A stretch of DNA of 64,000 nucleotides from assembly GCA_020072585.1 (NCBI GenBank), contig JAIQGL010000015.1, positions 62,001 through 126,000 of the forward strand, given 5' to 3'. Both the position numbers and the translations under genes were made by a program. The DNA comes from Terriglobia bacterium. Lineage in GTDB: Bacteria > Acidobacteriota > Terriglobia > Terriglobales > Acidobacteriaceae. The notes beneath the pieces were generated by a model. The model did not search any database. It saw nothing but the letters and a program-made list of their open reading frames with translations, and was not told the origin of the DNA. Shown in pieces: positions 8,737 through 16,296 of the stretch (its first letter is position 1; every line of letters begins with the position of its first letter).

Positions 8737-8839
8737 TGTTGCACCTCATCTCATTCTGCATTGCAGGCCACGCTGCTTTTTTGCTGCGTTTTGCTAAATT
8801 CGTCAATCGCCTGGACGTTCATAGTTCTCTCGGCGTGCA

Positions 8840-8941
8840 TTACTCGGCGTTTGTTCGGGTACGGAACCAAAGGAAGGCAAATGCAACGATGAGCAGGATC
8901 ATCCAAAATCCATCTTCAACTGCTCCAGGCATCGAACTCAT
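8840..8941 (-). CDS. Putative 33-aa single-pass membrane microprotein
   Basis: A short frame with a start at 8941 and AGGAAGAAG about 14 bases upstream. The product begins MSSMPGAVEDG, has one strongly hydrophobic helix (FWMILLIVAFAFLWF) and ends with basic RTRTNAE, a plausible single-pass inner-membrane topology. A perfect CRP-like site lies 86 bases upstream, the same spacing as between the 8445 site and its gene. An upstream in-frame extension to 9124 would read through that operator and is rejected. The size makes it tentative. Confidence 0.4.
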   Translation of the reverse strand: MSSMPGAVEDGFWMILLIVAFAFLWFRTRTNAE

Positions 8942-9027
8942 AAGAATCTGCTTCTTCCTGAACGTAGCGTGACCTCTGGCGCTCATGGCTACACACTTCA
9001 TTATGCTCATCTTGTCCTGGGTGTTGC

Positions 9028-9043
9028 TGTGACCCGGATCACA
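9028..9043 (-). promoter_or_regulatory. CRP-like operator, perfect consensus
   Basis: TGTGA-CCCGGA-TCACA, full consensus, 86 bases before the minus-strand start at 8941. It may control the microprotein and histone-like genes. Confidence 0.65.
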
Positions 9044-9168
9044 GCGCGTGGATTGTGGCGATCGGCCGCGAAGTATCAAGATTCCGATTCTTGCTTGCGA
9101 CTGCTTCAGGAATCGCAGGTTCATGAGAAGGCGACAATAATTTAAAAGGGCTGCGACTTAGCTGTGTT

Positions 9169-9312
9169 CTAGCTGACTGGCTTCCAGAAGAAGTCGGTCA
9201 GTGTGGAAACATTGCCATTGCAGCCCTTGATGTGATCACTGCTTTCGCAGTCCCAAGCCTCAACACCATCCTTTGGGAAGTCGTTGATTTTTTCGGGTTT
9301 GGTTGCCGCCAA
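9169..9312 (-). CDS. Possible 47-aa protein with TTG start
   Basis: A minus-strand frame starting at a TTG after AAGGCGAC. The product (about KPEKINDFPKDGVEAWDCE in its first half, FFWKPVS at its end) has an amino-acid mix like a real soluble protein, with two cysteines and three Trp/Phe-rich positions. No homologue comes to mind and the start is weak, so this could equally be a gene remnant. Confidence 0.22.
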   Translation of the reverse strand: MAATKPEKINDFPKDGVEAWDCESSDHIKGCNGNVSTLTDFFWKPVS

Positions 9313-9425
9313 GTCGCCTTGGCTGGCTGGTCACTCAGTCTACTTCAGTATTCGCAACCTGCTGGAAACGAATCCTTTTTCGACCGTCGACGCTTCCTAA
9401 TTTAGTGATTCAGCGAGTCATCGGA

Positions 9426-9441
9426 TGTGACGCGGCTCACG
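9426..9441 (+). promoter_or_regulatory. CRP-like operator upstream of polX-nrdJ (distal)
   Basis: TGTGA-CGCGGC-TCACG, nine of ten consensus positions, 154 bases before the polX ATG. Confidence 0.5.
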
Positions 9442-9518
9442 GCTGTTTGTGATCTCAGCAGTCCGCTGTCTCACCTCGCTCGCTTTCAAATTAGCTCCTC
9501 CCCGCCTTTGCTTTTCCC

Positions 9519-9534
9519 TGTGTCCGCCATCACA
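9519..9534 (+). promoter_or_regulatory. CRP-like operator upstream of polX-nrdJ (proximal)
   Basis: TGTGT-CCGCCA-TCACA, one mismatch to consensus, 61 bases before the polX ATG, the same distance as the perfect site before 4624. Confidence 0.45.
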
Positions 9535-9595
9535 GCACGATTGAACCCTATGAGGTAAAAAGAGTAGCAAGGCCCAGTAGCCACTTGAGACACGT

Positions 9596-11362
9596 ATGCA
9601 AGCCCCGATCCACAATGAAGACATTGCTCACATCTTCGAGAAAATGTCCCGCGTTCTCTCGCTGAAAGGACAGAATCTCTTCCGCGTCCTCGCATACGAA
9701 AACGCAGCTCGTTCCATCCGTGAACTGGATGAAGATCTAGCCAAGGTTGCTGCTGATGGAAAATTAGAAGAGATCTCCGGGATCGGTAAGGACCTGGCTG
9801 GCAAAATAGAAGAAGCGTTGCGCACAGGACATATCCGCGAGTGTGAGCGCGAGTGCGGCAGGATCCCTGATTCTCTGTTGGCTTTGTTTGATGTTCGCGG
9901 CCTTGGTCCCAAGACTATTGCATTGCTGCATAAGAAATTTCGAGTCAATACCGTCGAGGACCTTTCGCGCGTACTTGACTCGGGCGCCCTTGCTCGAATG
10001 CGCGGCTTTGGAGAGAAGAAGATTTCAGCATTGCGCGAGTCGCTCGAATCCTGGACCGCCAGCCAGGAAAGGATGCTCCTTGGCCTGGTGCTGCCACATG
10101 CAGAAGAACTAATGGGCAAGATCCGCAAACTCCGGCTGGTCACTCGGGCGGAGCTGGCGGGTTCATTGCGCCGGGGGCGTGAGACCATCGGCGACGTAGA
10201 CCTCCTGGTTACTTCCAAAGAAAGTCCCAGAGCGCTTCGGGAGATTAGCCGTCTTCCGGAAGTCACGCGCATTCTAGCCGTGGGGCCCACGCGAGCCACG
10301 TTGATGATGGGGACCGTGCAGGTAGATGTGCGCGCGGTTGCGCCGGAGTCCTTCGGGGCAGCGCTGCAATATTTTACGGGATCAAAAAAGCACAATACGC
10401 ATCTGCGCGCCATCGCGCGCCAGCACGGTCTCAAGATCAATGAATATGGGGTATTTCGCGGCATCAGACGTCTGGGAGGAACGGAAGAAGAGGACGTTTA
10501 CCGTCTGGTTGGCATGCCCCTTATCCCGCCCGAGCTGCGCGAAGATCGCGGCGAAATTGAATCGGCACTGAAAGGTGAGCTTCCAAAGCTTGTGCAGTTG
10601 AATGAGATACGCGGGGAGCTGCATGCGCACAGCACATATTCAGATGGGCACTCCAGCATGGCAGATATGGTTGCGCGAGCGGAAGCCATGAATTACGAGT
10701 ACCTGGCTTTGACAGACCATTCCCCATCGCAGCGCATAGCTCGAGGTCTGGATCGAACCCGGCTGCACAAGAAGATTCGGGAATTGGAAAAGCTGCGCCA
10801 AGCTCGGGGCAACAGCGGACCTCGCCTGCTACTTGGCGCGGAGGTTGATATTTTGCCCGACGGCAAACTGGATTATCCCGATGGCATACTCGCGCTGTTC
10901 GATGTCGTGATTGCTGCAATCCATGGGAACTTCAACCAAACCCGCAAAGAAATGACAGAACGGCTGCTGCGCGCAATTGACCACCCCTGCGTCAACATCA
11001 TCGCCCATCCGACCGCGCGTCTCATTGGAAAGCGCGAGCCCATCGAATTTGATTTCGATCGGGTTGTCTCCGCTGCTACGAAGGCCAACGTTGCGCTGGA
11101 AATTGACGGTTCTCCCTGGCGGCTGGATCTCAACGACATTCTGGCCCGTTCTGCCGCTGACGCAGGCGCCCTTCTATCGATAACGGCGGATGCGCATAGC
11201 GCCGCGCAGCTTGGCTATCTGCGTTTCGGGGTGCTGCAGGCCCGGCGAGCCTGGATCGGAGCAGCTTCGATCGTGAATACCTGGTCATGGAAACAGCTGC
11301 ATGAATGGTTGGGTATCCGTAGCCCACGAAAGGCTGCTGTAGAGATGAAAGCGGCCGGATAA
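9596..11362 (+). CDS. polX: DNA polymerase/3'-5' exonuclease PolX
   Basis: A 588-residue family X polymerase of full bacterial length, used in gap-filling base-excision repair. Order of domains: an 8-kDa-like and helix-hairpin-helix region (1-150, with GIGKDLAGKI and VRGLGPK), a polymerase beta palm with GSLRRGRETIGDVDLLV at 188-204 carrying the first metal-binding Asp pair, a third Asp in VQVDVRA around 243, and a C-terminal PHP domain. The PHP domain opens with HAHSTYSDG at 343-351 and supplies the Mn-dependent 3'-5' exonuclease. No strong ribosome binding site is seen. Its stop is 11 bases from nrdJ, so repair synthesis and dNTP supply are co-transcribed behind two CRP-like sites. Confidence 0.95.
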   Translation: MQAPIHNEDIAHIFEKMSRVLSLKGQNLFRVLAYENAARSIRELDEDLAKVAADGKLEEISGIGKDLAGKIEEALRTGHIRECERECGRIPDSLLALFDVRGLGPKTIALLHKKFRVNTVEDLSRVLDSGALARMRGFGEKKISALRESLESWTASQERMLLGLVLPHAEELMGKIRKLRLVTRAELAGSLRRGRETIGDVDLLVTSKESPRALREISRLPEVTRILAVGPTRATLMMGTVQVDVRAVAPESFGAALQYFTGSKKHNTHLRAIARQHGLKINEYGVFRGIRRLGGTEEEDVYRLVGMPLIPPELREDRGEIESALKGELPKLVQLNEIRGELHAHSTYSDGHSSMADMVARAEAMNYEYLALTDHSPSQRIARGLDRTRLHKKIRELEKLRQARGNSGPRLLLGAEVDILPDGKLDYPDGILALFDVVIAAIHGNFNQTRKEMTERLLRAIDHPCVNIIAHPTARLIGKREPIEFDFDRVVSAATKANVALEIDGSPWRLDLNDILARSAADAGALLSITADAHSAAQLGYLRFGVLQARRAWIGAASIVNTWSWKQLHEWLGIRSPRKAAVEMKAAG

Positions 11363-11373
11363 GAGGTGGATCC

Positions 11374-13182
11374 ATGTATCGCACCATCATTCCCGATCGC
11401 AGAGAGATAGAGCCGAAGCTGAATGAGAACACCATGCGCGTCTTGTCGGCTCGTTACCTGCGCCGCGACGTCAAGGGTATTGTGGTTGAGATGCCGCAGC
11501 AGATGTTTGAGCGTGTGGCACGCGCTGTCTCAGAAGCAGAACTCATCTTCGGTCCGGTCAGCAACGCACGGCTATGGGAAGAACGGTTTTGCGAGATGCT
11601 GTGGTCTCTAGACTTCTTACCCAATTCACCGACCTTGATGAATGCAGGGACGCAGCTTGGGCAGCTTTCTGCCTGCTTTGTGTTGCCCATTGAGGATACC
11701 CTGGAATCGATTTTTCAGGCGCTGAGCAACATGGCTTTGATCCAGCGCTCCGGCGGAGGCACCGGATTCTCTTTCTCCCGTCTTCGCGCTATGGGAGAGA
11801 TGCTGAGGTCAAGTGGGGGCGTCTCCTCCGGCCCGGTTTCCTTCATGAAGATCTTCGACGCGGCCACGGAGAATATCAAACTCGGAGGACGGCGTCGCGG
11901 CGCCAACATGGCGGTGCTGCGGGTGGACCATCCCGACATTGTGGCCTTCATTGACAGCAAGCGGGATGGCCATTCTGGGCTGTCGAACTTTAATCTCTCG
12001 GTGGCCGCAACCGATGAATTCATGTCGGCAGTCGAATCGGGGGGCGAACTGGCGTTGCACGCCTCGAATGGCCAAGTCATCAGAACCCTTCCGGCACGTG
12101 CAGTTTTTGATCGTATCTGCCAAGCTGCCTGGGAGACCGGCGACCCCGGGCTCATTTTCATCGACACAATCAACAGTGCGAATCCAATAGCGGCCGACGG
12201 AATGCTTGAGAGCACGAATCCCTGCGGAGAAGTTCCCTTATTGCCCTATGAGTCCTGCAACCTGGGATCAATCAATCTCACACACTTTATTACAACAGCA
12301 GACGGCGAAGGAAAACTGGAATGGAACCGGTTGCGACGGACAATCCACGATGCCGTTCGCTTTCTCGATGACGTAATCACGGTCAATCGTTACCCTCTGG
12401 CGGAGGTCAAGGATGCTACGGAGGCCTACCGTAAAATCGGGCTTGGGATCATGGGTTTCGCTGAGGCGTGCATCCTCTGCGGCATTTCCTACGCCGATGA
12501 AACGGCCCTCGCGTTTGCGAACGAATTAATGCAATTTATCGCTGCCGAAGCGCGAAATGCCTCCGCGCTCCTTGCCGATGAACGGGGAACCTTCCCAGCG
12601 TGGGGCCGCAGCCATTTTGCGCTCTCTGGCTTGAAGCTGCGGAATGCGACCCAGACCTCAATTGCGCCCACCGGCACTATTAGCTTGATTGCGGGAACCA
12701 GCCCCGGAATTGAGCCTCTTTTTGCGCTCGCGTATCGGCGGATGGGAGTTCTGGGTAACGAAACGCTGGTCGAATTCAATCCAGTCTTTGCACGCTACCT
12801 GGGAGATGACGACAGGGCTGACAAAACCCTGGAATTGGTCAAGCGTGCAGGATCGCTGGCTGATTGTGCCGAGATTGCACCGGAACTGAAGCGACTGTTT
12901 GTAACTGCACTGGAGGTCCCGCCGGAGCAGCATGTGCGCATCCAGGCAGCATTCCAGAAACACGTCGACAATGCGGTTTCCAAGACTGTCAATCTGCCGG
13001 CAGATGCCACGGTTGAGCAGGTTGCCGGTGTTTATTCACTGGCGCACAAGCTAGGATGCAAAGGCGTAACAATATTTCGTTATGGATCCAAACTCGAACA
13101 GGTCCTGCACCTCGGCGCCGAGGAGGAGCCATATGAACGTGAATACTTCACCCGCTGTGATCCTGGGGCGTGCAAGCTGTGA
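11374..13182 (+). CDS. nrdJ: Adenosylcobalamin-dependent (class II) ribonucleotide reductase
   Basis: A 602-residue enzyme reducing ribonucleotides to deoxyribonucleotides without oxygen, using coenzyme B12 to make the thiyl radical. Visible signatures are LSACFVLP near residue 100 (first redox Cys), FSRLR, the catalytic NPCGE at 282-286, SIAPTGTISL around 430, and a C-terminal RYGSK followed by a CDPGAC shuttle Cys pair. It is a short form lacking the N-terminal ATP cone and the long C-terminal extension of larger NrdJ proteins. Ribosome binding site AAGAGGTG lies before the ATG. Paired with polX by 11 bases. A B12-type reductase works under low oxygen, consistent with a hypoxia or dormancy set. 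Confidence 0.93.
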   Translation: MYRTIIPDRREIEPKLNENTMRVLSARYLRRDVKGIVVEMPQQMFERVARAVSEAELIFGPVSNARLWEERFCEMLWSLDFLPNSPTLMNAGTQLGQLSACFVLPIEDTLESIFQALSNMALIQRSGGGTGFSFSRLRAMGEMLRSSGGVSSGPVSFMKIFDAATENIKLGGRRRGANMAVLRVDHPDIVAFIDSKRDGHSGLSNFNLSVAATDEFMSAVESGGELALHASNGQVIRTLPARAVFDRICQAAWETGDPGLIFIDTINSANPIAADGMLESTNPCGEVPLLPYESCNLGSINLTHFITTADGEGKLEWNRLRRTIHDAVRFLDDVITVNRYPLAEVKDATEAYRKIGLGIMGFAEACILCGISYADETALAFANELMQFIAAEARNASALLADERGTFPAWGRSHFALSGLKLRNATQTSIAPTGTISLIAGTSPGIEPLFALAYRRMGVLGNETLVEFNPVFARYLGDDDRADKTLELVKRAGSLADCAEIAPELKRLFVTALEVPPEQHVRIQAAFQKHVDNAVSKTVNLPADATVEQVAGVYSLAHKLGCKGVTIFRYGSKLEQVLHLGAEEEPYEREYFTRCDPGACKL

Positions 13183-13246
13183 CCGTCACGACAAATATGC
13201 AAGAGCTGAGGAAAGAATGAACCAACCCGGCCATGCGTTTAATAGC

Positions 13247-13262
13247 TGTGACCCGCATCACT
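13247..13262 (+). promoter_or_regulatory. CRP-like operator upstream of the universal stress protein gene
   Basis: TGTGA-CCCGCA-TCACT, nine of ten consensus positions, 49 bases before the ATG at 13312. Confidence 0.6.
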
Positions 13263-13311
13263 GTGGCTCTTCCCGCCCTGGTTAGACAATTATTAAGTTG
13301 AGGAGGCCAAT

Positions 13312-13776
13312 ATGACCAATAAAGTCCTTGTTGCTATTGACGATACCGGACTATCCGACGTTGTCGTCCAATCATTGTCGGCACAGATGCAGCCTGACCA
13401 GACTGAAGTGCTGGTCCTGCAAATTGTGGAGCCGCTTATTTACTCGGCTCCGCCCGAAATGGCGCCGGGATACCAACCCGAAATGGCGGCACGACGGAAA
13501 GAGCGTCAGGAGCGCGCCAAAAGCAGCGTTGATTCCGCAGTGGACGTTCTTAGCAAGTCGGGATTCAAGGCGACTTCGAACGTGATCGAGAGCGAAATCA
13601 AAGAAGGGATCCTCGATATGGCCGCGAAATGGGGTGCGGATTTGATCGTTGTGACATCTCATGCCCGCAAGGGAGTGGCGAAGTTCCTCCATCGCAGCGT
13701 GGCTGAAGGGATCGTCCACAAAGCGCCGTGTTCGGTGTTGGTGCTGAAAGAATTGCCCAAGAAGGCCGCGGCATAA
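13312..13776 (+). CDS. Universal stress protein (UspA family)
   Basis: A 154-residue single-domain USP. It opens with KVLVAIDDT, the first beta strand and Asp of the nucleotide pocket, has a helical basic insert at about residues 55-80, and ends with GADLIVVTSHARKGVAKFL then HRSVAE and APCSVLVLK. The G-x-HRS region corresponds to the ATP-binding loop, though the classic G-2X-G spacing is loose, so binding is probable rather than certain. AGGAGG precedes the ATG. It stands alone behind its own CRP-like operator, and a weak hairpin 80 bases after the stop may end the transcript. Cytoplasmic; family members promote survival under starvation or low oxygen. Confidence 0.92.
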   Translation: MTNKVLVAIDDTGLSDVVVQSLSAQMQPDQTEVLVLQIVEPLIYSAPPEMAPGYQPEMAARRKERQERAKSSVDSAVDVLSKSGFKATSNVIESEIKEGILDMAAKWGADLIVVTSHARKGVAKFLHRSVAEGIVHKAPCSVLVLKELPKKAAA

Positions 13777-13854
13777 GCATCCGCTCGGGTTAGAAGCCCA
13801 CGAAGCCCAGAATAGACAGGAAGGGTGACCTGTCAACTGCTGTTCGACCTGCCT

Positions 13855-13877
13855 CCCCGGTGCCGGGCGGTTTCTTT
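13855..13877 (+). terminator. Weak terminator-like hairpin after the USP gene
   Basis: CCCGG-TG-CCGGG (13856-13867) is followed by CGGTTTCTTT. The stem is only five base pairs, so this is tentative. Confidence 0.3.
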
Positions 13878-14038
13878 GATACCGGCAGGGAGTACGAACC
13901 GGGGCAGAATTTCGTGCGGAACCCATATTGGGTTTCAAATCGAAGGCACCCTCAAATCCTTGCGAGGTATAGAAAGAACGACGATGAAGGCCGTGGGACC
14001 TGTCGTTTATGACCAACTCCGGAGGTGCCGGCTATGGA

Positions 14039-14266
14039 ATGTTTCCGAACAGTTCCTTCCGGCAGCAACTGCCCCAGAACTTGAAGCGGGTGGTGCGGTT
14101 CCTGGCGCAATACAACCCTACGCCGGCATTCAGCGCGCGTGAAGACATCAGAGGAAACAGGAAGAATGAACTGAACCAAGACAAAACGAATCCTAAAAGA
14201 CCACAGCAACACCGCTCCAAAGGAACTTCCATTCATCCCGCCTACTTTTTCAACAGTCCCAGATGA
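14039..14266 (+). CDS. Doubtful small ORF, 75 aa
   Basis: An ATG with GGAGGTG about 15 bases upstream opens a 75-codon frame. Its first half (SSFRQQLPQNLKRVVRFLA) uses codons like nearby genes, while the second half is Asn/Lys/Gln-rich and looks non-coding. No family recognised; it may be a remnant. Confidence 0.22.
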   Translation: MFPNSSFRQQLPQNLKRVVRFLAQYNPTPAFSAREDIRGNRKNELNQDKTNPKRPQQHRSKGTSIHPAYFFNSPR

Positions 14267-14520
14267 TTGTGGAACTAACCTGTGTTGTAAAGCCGCGATA
14301 ATTCTTGTACGACGCCGCCAACCGCCTCAGCCGCGATTTCAATAGCTAACGATAAATTTTGCAAAACCCGCTGTTGTTCAGTAAAGACGGTAAACGTGGG
14401 GGTTGCGACCGAAATTAGAACACATGCTCAATTCGTCTGGGGTCGGCGCGAGATTTTCATCAACCTGTAGATCCACGGCGGCAGCAGCGGTCTTGAGTGA
14501 CAAGGGCCATGAACTACGAC

Positions 14521-14536
14521 CGTGATCTAGATCACA
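14521..14536 (+). promoter_or_regulatory. CRP-like operator upstream of the electron-transfer operon
   Basis: CGTGA-TCTAGA-TCACA, with GTGATCTAGATCAC fully palindromic, lies 125 bases before the ATG at 14662. It ties the respiratory operon to the stress genes. Confidence 0.6.
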
Positions 14537-14661
14537 CTTCACATGACCAATGTTGCGTAAGATTGCGCCACGTTCGTGCACATCACAGAGCAATGTGATT
14601 TTCTGGGTGAGCGTGAATCTGAGTTCAATCGGTTACCAATAGTCTCATTTAAGGAGCTCTC

Positions 14662-16275
14662 ATGAGTACCTGTTCAGCAAGAAAGCAATATGGGCTATGG
14701 TGCATCTGTCTGCTGCTCTTCTTGGCCCTTCCCACAGTCAGCCACGCAATTCCGGCTTTTGCCAGGCAGTATCAGACTTCATGCTCGACTTGCCACAGTG
14801 ATTTTCCCAAGCTCAATGACTTTGGCAAGGCCTTTAAAGACGCGGGCTTCAAGTTTCCCGTCGATGATGCCGGGATGTTGAAAGTCCCGCCGGTCCTGTT
14901 GGGAGCGCCGGCGCAAAAAGAGATGTTCCCGCACAGTGTCTGGCCGGGAAGCATTCCGGGAATGCCGCCGATCGGACTGAAGGTGAGCACATACTTTCAG
15001 AAGACCAGCGGAAATCGAGGCAGATTCGATTCCCTGGTCCCTGCGGGCACGGTCCCACCCTTCATTCCCAAGACGGACTTCAGCACCGGATTGTTCAGCC
15101 TGTTTGCCGCAGGCAACTTTGGGAGCGACATTGCCTTCTGGGTGGATGAAGACATCAGCGTTGCCGGTGACAACGCAGCCGGCGGTTTGGGCGACGGTTA
15201 TTTGAAATTCGTAAATCTGGGCAGACTCATCAAACTACCCAAGGATGCCCTCAGCCTGCGTGTGGGCCGGTTTGAGCTGGACCTTCCGGTCAGCCAGGCG
15301 CGCAACATTAATATCAGCGGTTACGACATATGGGACCAGGCCAACATCGGCGCCCAGAACCCGGCATTCAACCAGCAGAACGTCAACAATCAGCTGACCA
15401 TGGCGGACGGGATGAACGGCATTGAGTTCAGCGGCGGCCATATGACCGGCGGGTATCATTATTCCATCGCTTTTGTCGATCAGAACACCAGCGGCATTAG
15501 CCAGGCGGACAACAACAGTGACTTTGTGCCATCGCCCGCGGGGTTCGCCTCTGATTCCAACTTCAAGAATATCTATGCCCGCTTCGCTTATCGTTTCAAT
15601 CTGGAGCGAGACCCGGCCAGCCGCAATGCCGTCCAGGCCGCTGGAGCCACGGGGCCGCGGGACCATACCTATGTGACCCTGGGCACGTATTACCTCTACG
15701 GGCGTTCCGTGCAGCGCTTCAGCGGTGAGAACCTGGCTGCTGAGCCTGTAGTACTGACAGTAAGAGAACCCTACTACCGGGTGGGCGGCGATTTCGGGTT
15801 CAACTATCGCACTCTCAATATCTACGGCCTCTTCATGTATGGCCATGACACGAATCAGCTTCCTGTGGATGGAACCGGCACGCCAGTTCCGCTGCCTTTG
15901 CCCGTGGAGCCGCCATCGACGGCGACCGGATTCATTCACGGCGGCCCGGCAACTTTCACCGGCGGCTTTGTGCAAGCTGACTGGCTGGCTTATCCGTGGC
16001 TGATGGCCATTCTGCGTTGGGACGCGGTCAACTCCGGACCTGACCGGCTGAACAGTCTCGCAGGAGCTGCTCCACTCGCTGTTAGATCCACACGCAACCG
16101 ATTCACTCCGGGCGTGCAGTTCCTGATCCACGCCAACATCAAAGCGTCCTTCGAGTATCAGTTCCGGCCGCAGCAGTTCGTAACCGTCATCACCAATCCC
16201 ATCACCGGACTTCCGACTGCAATTCAGCCTTTCCGTACCAACACGGCAGTAGTAGCCCTGGATTGGGTGTTCTAA
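14662..16275 (+). CDS. Cyc2-like fused outer-membrane porin-cytochrome c
   Basis: A 537-residue exported protein. A signal peptide (about 1-29, ending VSHA) is followed at once by IPAFARQYQTSCSTCH, with one heme motif CSTCH at 41-45, then FPKLNDFGKAFKDAGF. This order, AFAR-CxxCH-FPxLNxFGxxFK, is the recognisable N-terminus of the Cyc2 family, outer-membrane iron-oxidising cytochromes in which a small heme domain plugs a porin. The remaining 480 residues are rich in alternating aromatic strands and end in ALDWVF, an outer-membrane barrel terminus. Length fits Cyc2 (about 400-550). A ribosome binding site AAGGAG precedes it. First in the operon, so it is the probable cell-surface entry or exit point for electrons; whether the partner is Fe(II) is inferred. 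Confidence 0.78.
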   Translation: MSTCSARKQYGLWCICLLLFLALPTVSHAIPAFARQYQTSCSTCHSDFPKLNDFGKAFKDAGFKFPVDDAGMLKVPPVLLGAPAQKEMFPHSVWPGSIPGMPPIGLKVSTYFQKTSGNRGRFDSLVPAGTVPPFIPKTDFSTGLFSLFAAGNFGSDIAFWVDEDISVAGDNAAGGLGDGYLKFVNLGRLIKLPKDALSLRVGRFELDLPVSQARNINISGYDIWDQANIGAQNPAFNQQNVNNQLTMADGMNGIEFSGGHMTGGYHYSIAFVDQNTSGISQADNNSDFVPSPAGFASDSNFKNIYARFAYRFNLERDPASRNAVQAAGATGPRDHTYVTLGTYYLYGRSVQRFSGENLAAEPVVLTVREPYYRVGGDFGFNYRTLNIYGLFMYGHDTNQLPVDGTGTPVPLPLPVEPPSTATGFIHGGPATFTGGFVQADWLAYPWLMAILRWDAVNSGPDRLNSLAGAAPLAVRSTRNRFTPGVQFLIHANIKASFEYQFRPQQFVTVITNPITGLPTAIQPFRTNTAVVALDWVF

Positions 16276-16296
16276 CATTTAGGAGAAGATGCAATC

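Larger units (their letters stand above)
8942..9595. other. Intergenic regulatory region between divergent stress genes
   Basis: A 654-base divergent region. It carries CRP-like sites at 9028, 9426 and 9519, a GTGATCAC palindrome at 9232-9239, and at most one tiny minus-strand ORF (9169-9312). No larger gene is supported. Confidence 0.6.
13777..14661. other. Long leader region before the electron-transfer operon
   Basis: 885 bases with at most one doubtful small ORF (14039-14266). It contains a weak terminator for the USP gene and the CRP-like palindrome at 14521-14536. TCACA-GAGCAA-TGTGA at 14583-14598 is an everted version of the same half sites. No larger gene is supported on either strand. 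Confidence 0.55.

Noticed and set aside
9232-9239. GTGATCAC palindromes here and at 44666-44675
   Set aside because: Half sites abut with no spacer, so they do not fit the operator pattern and may be chance.
13082-13285. A 67-codon frame spanning the nrdJ end and the following gap
   Set aside because: It overlaps nrdJ and the USP operator and has no ribosome binding site.
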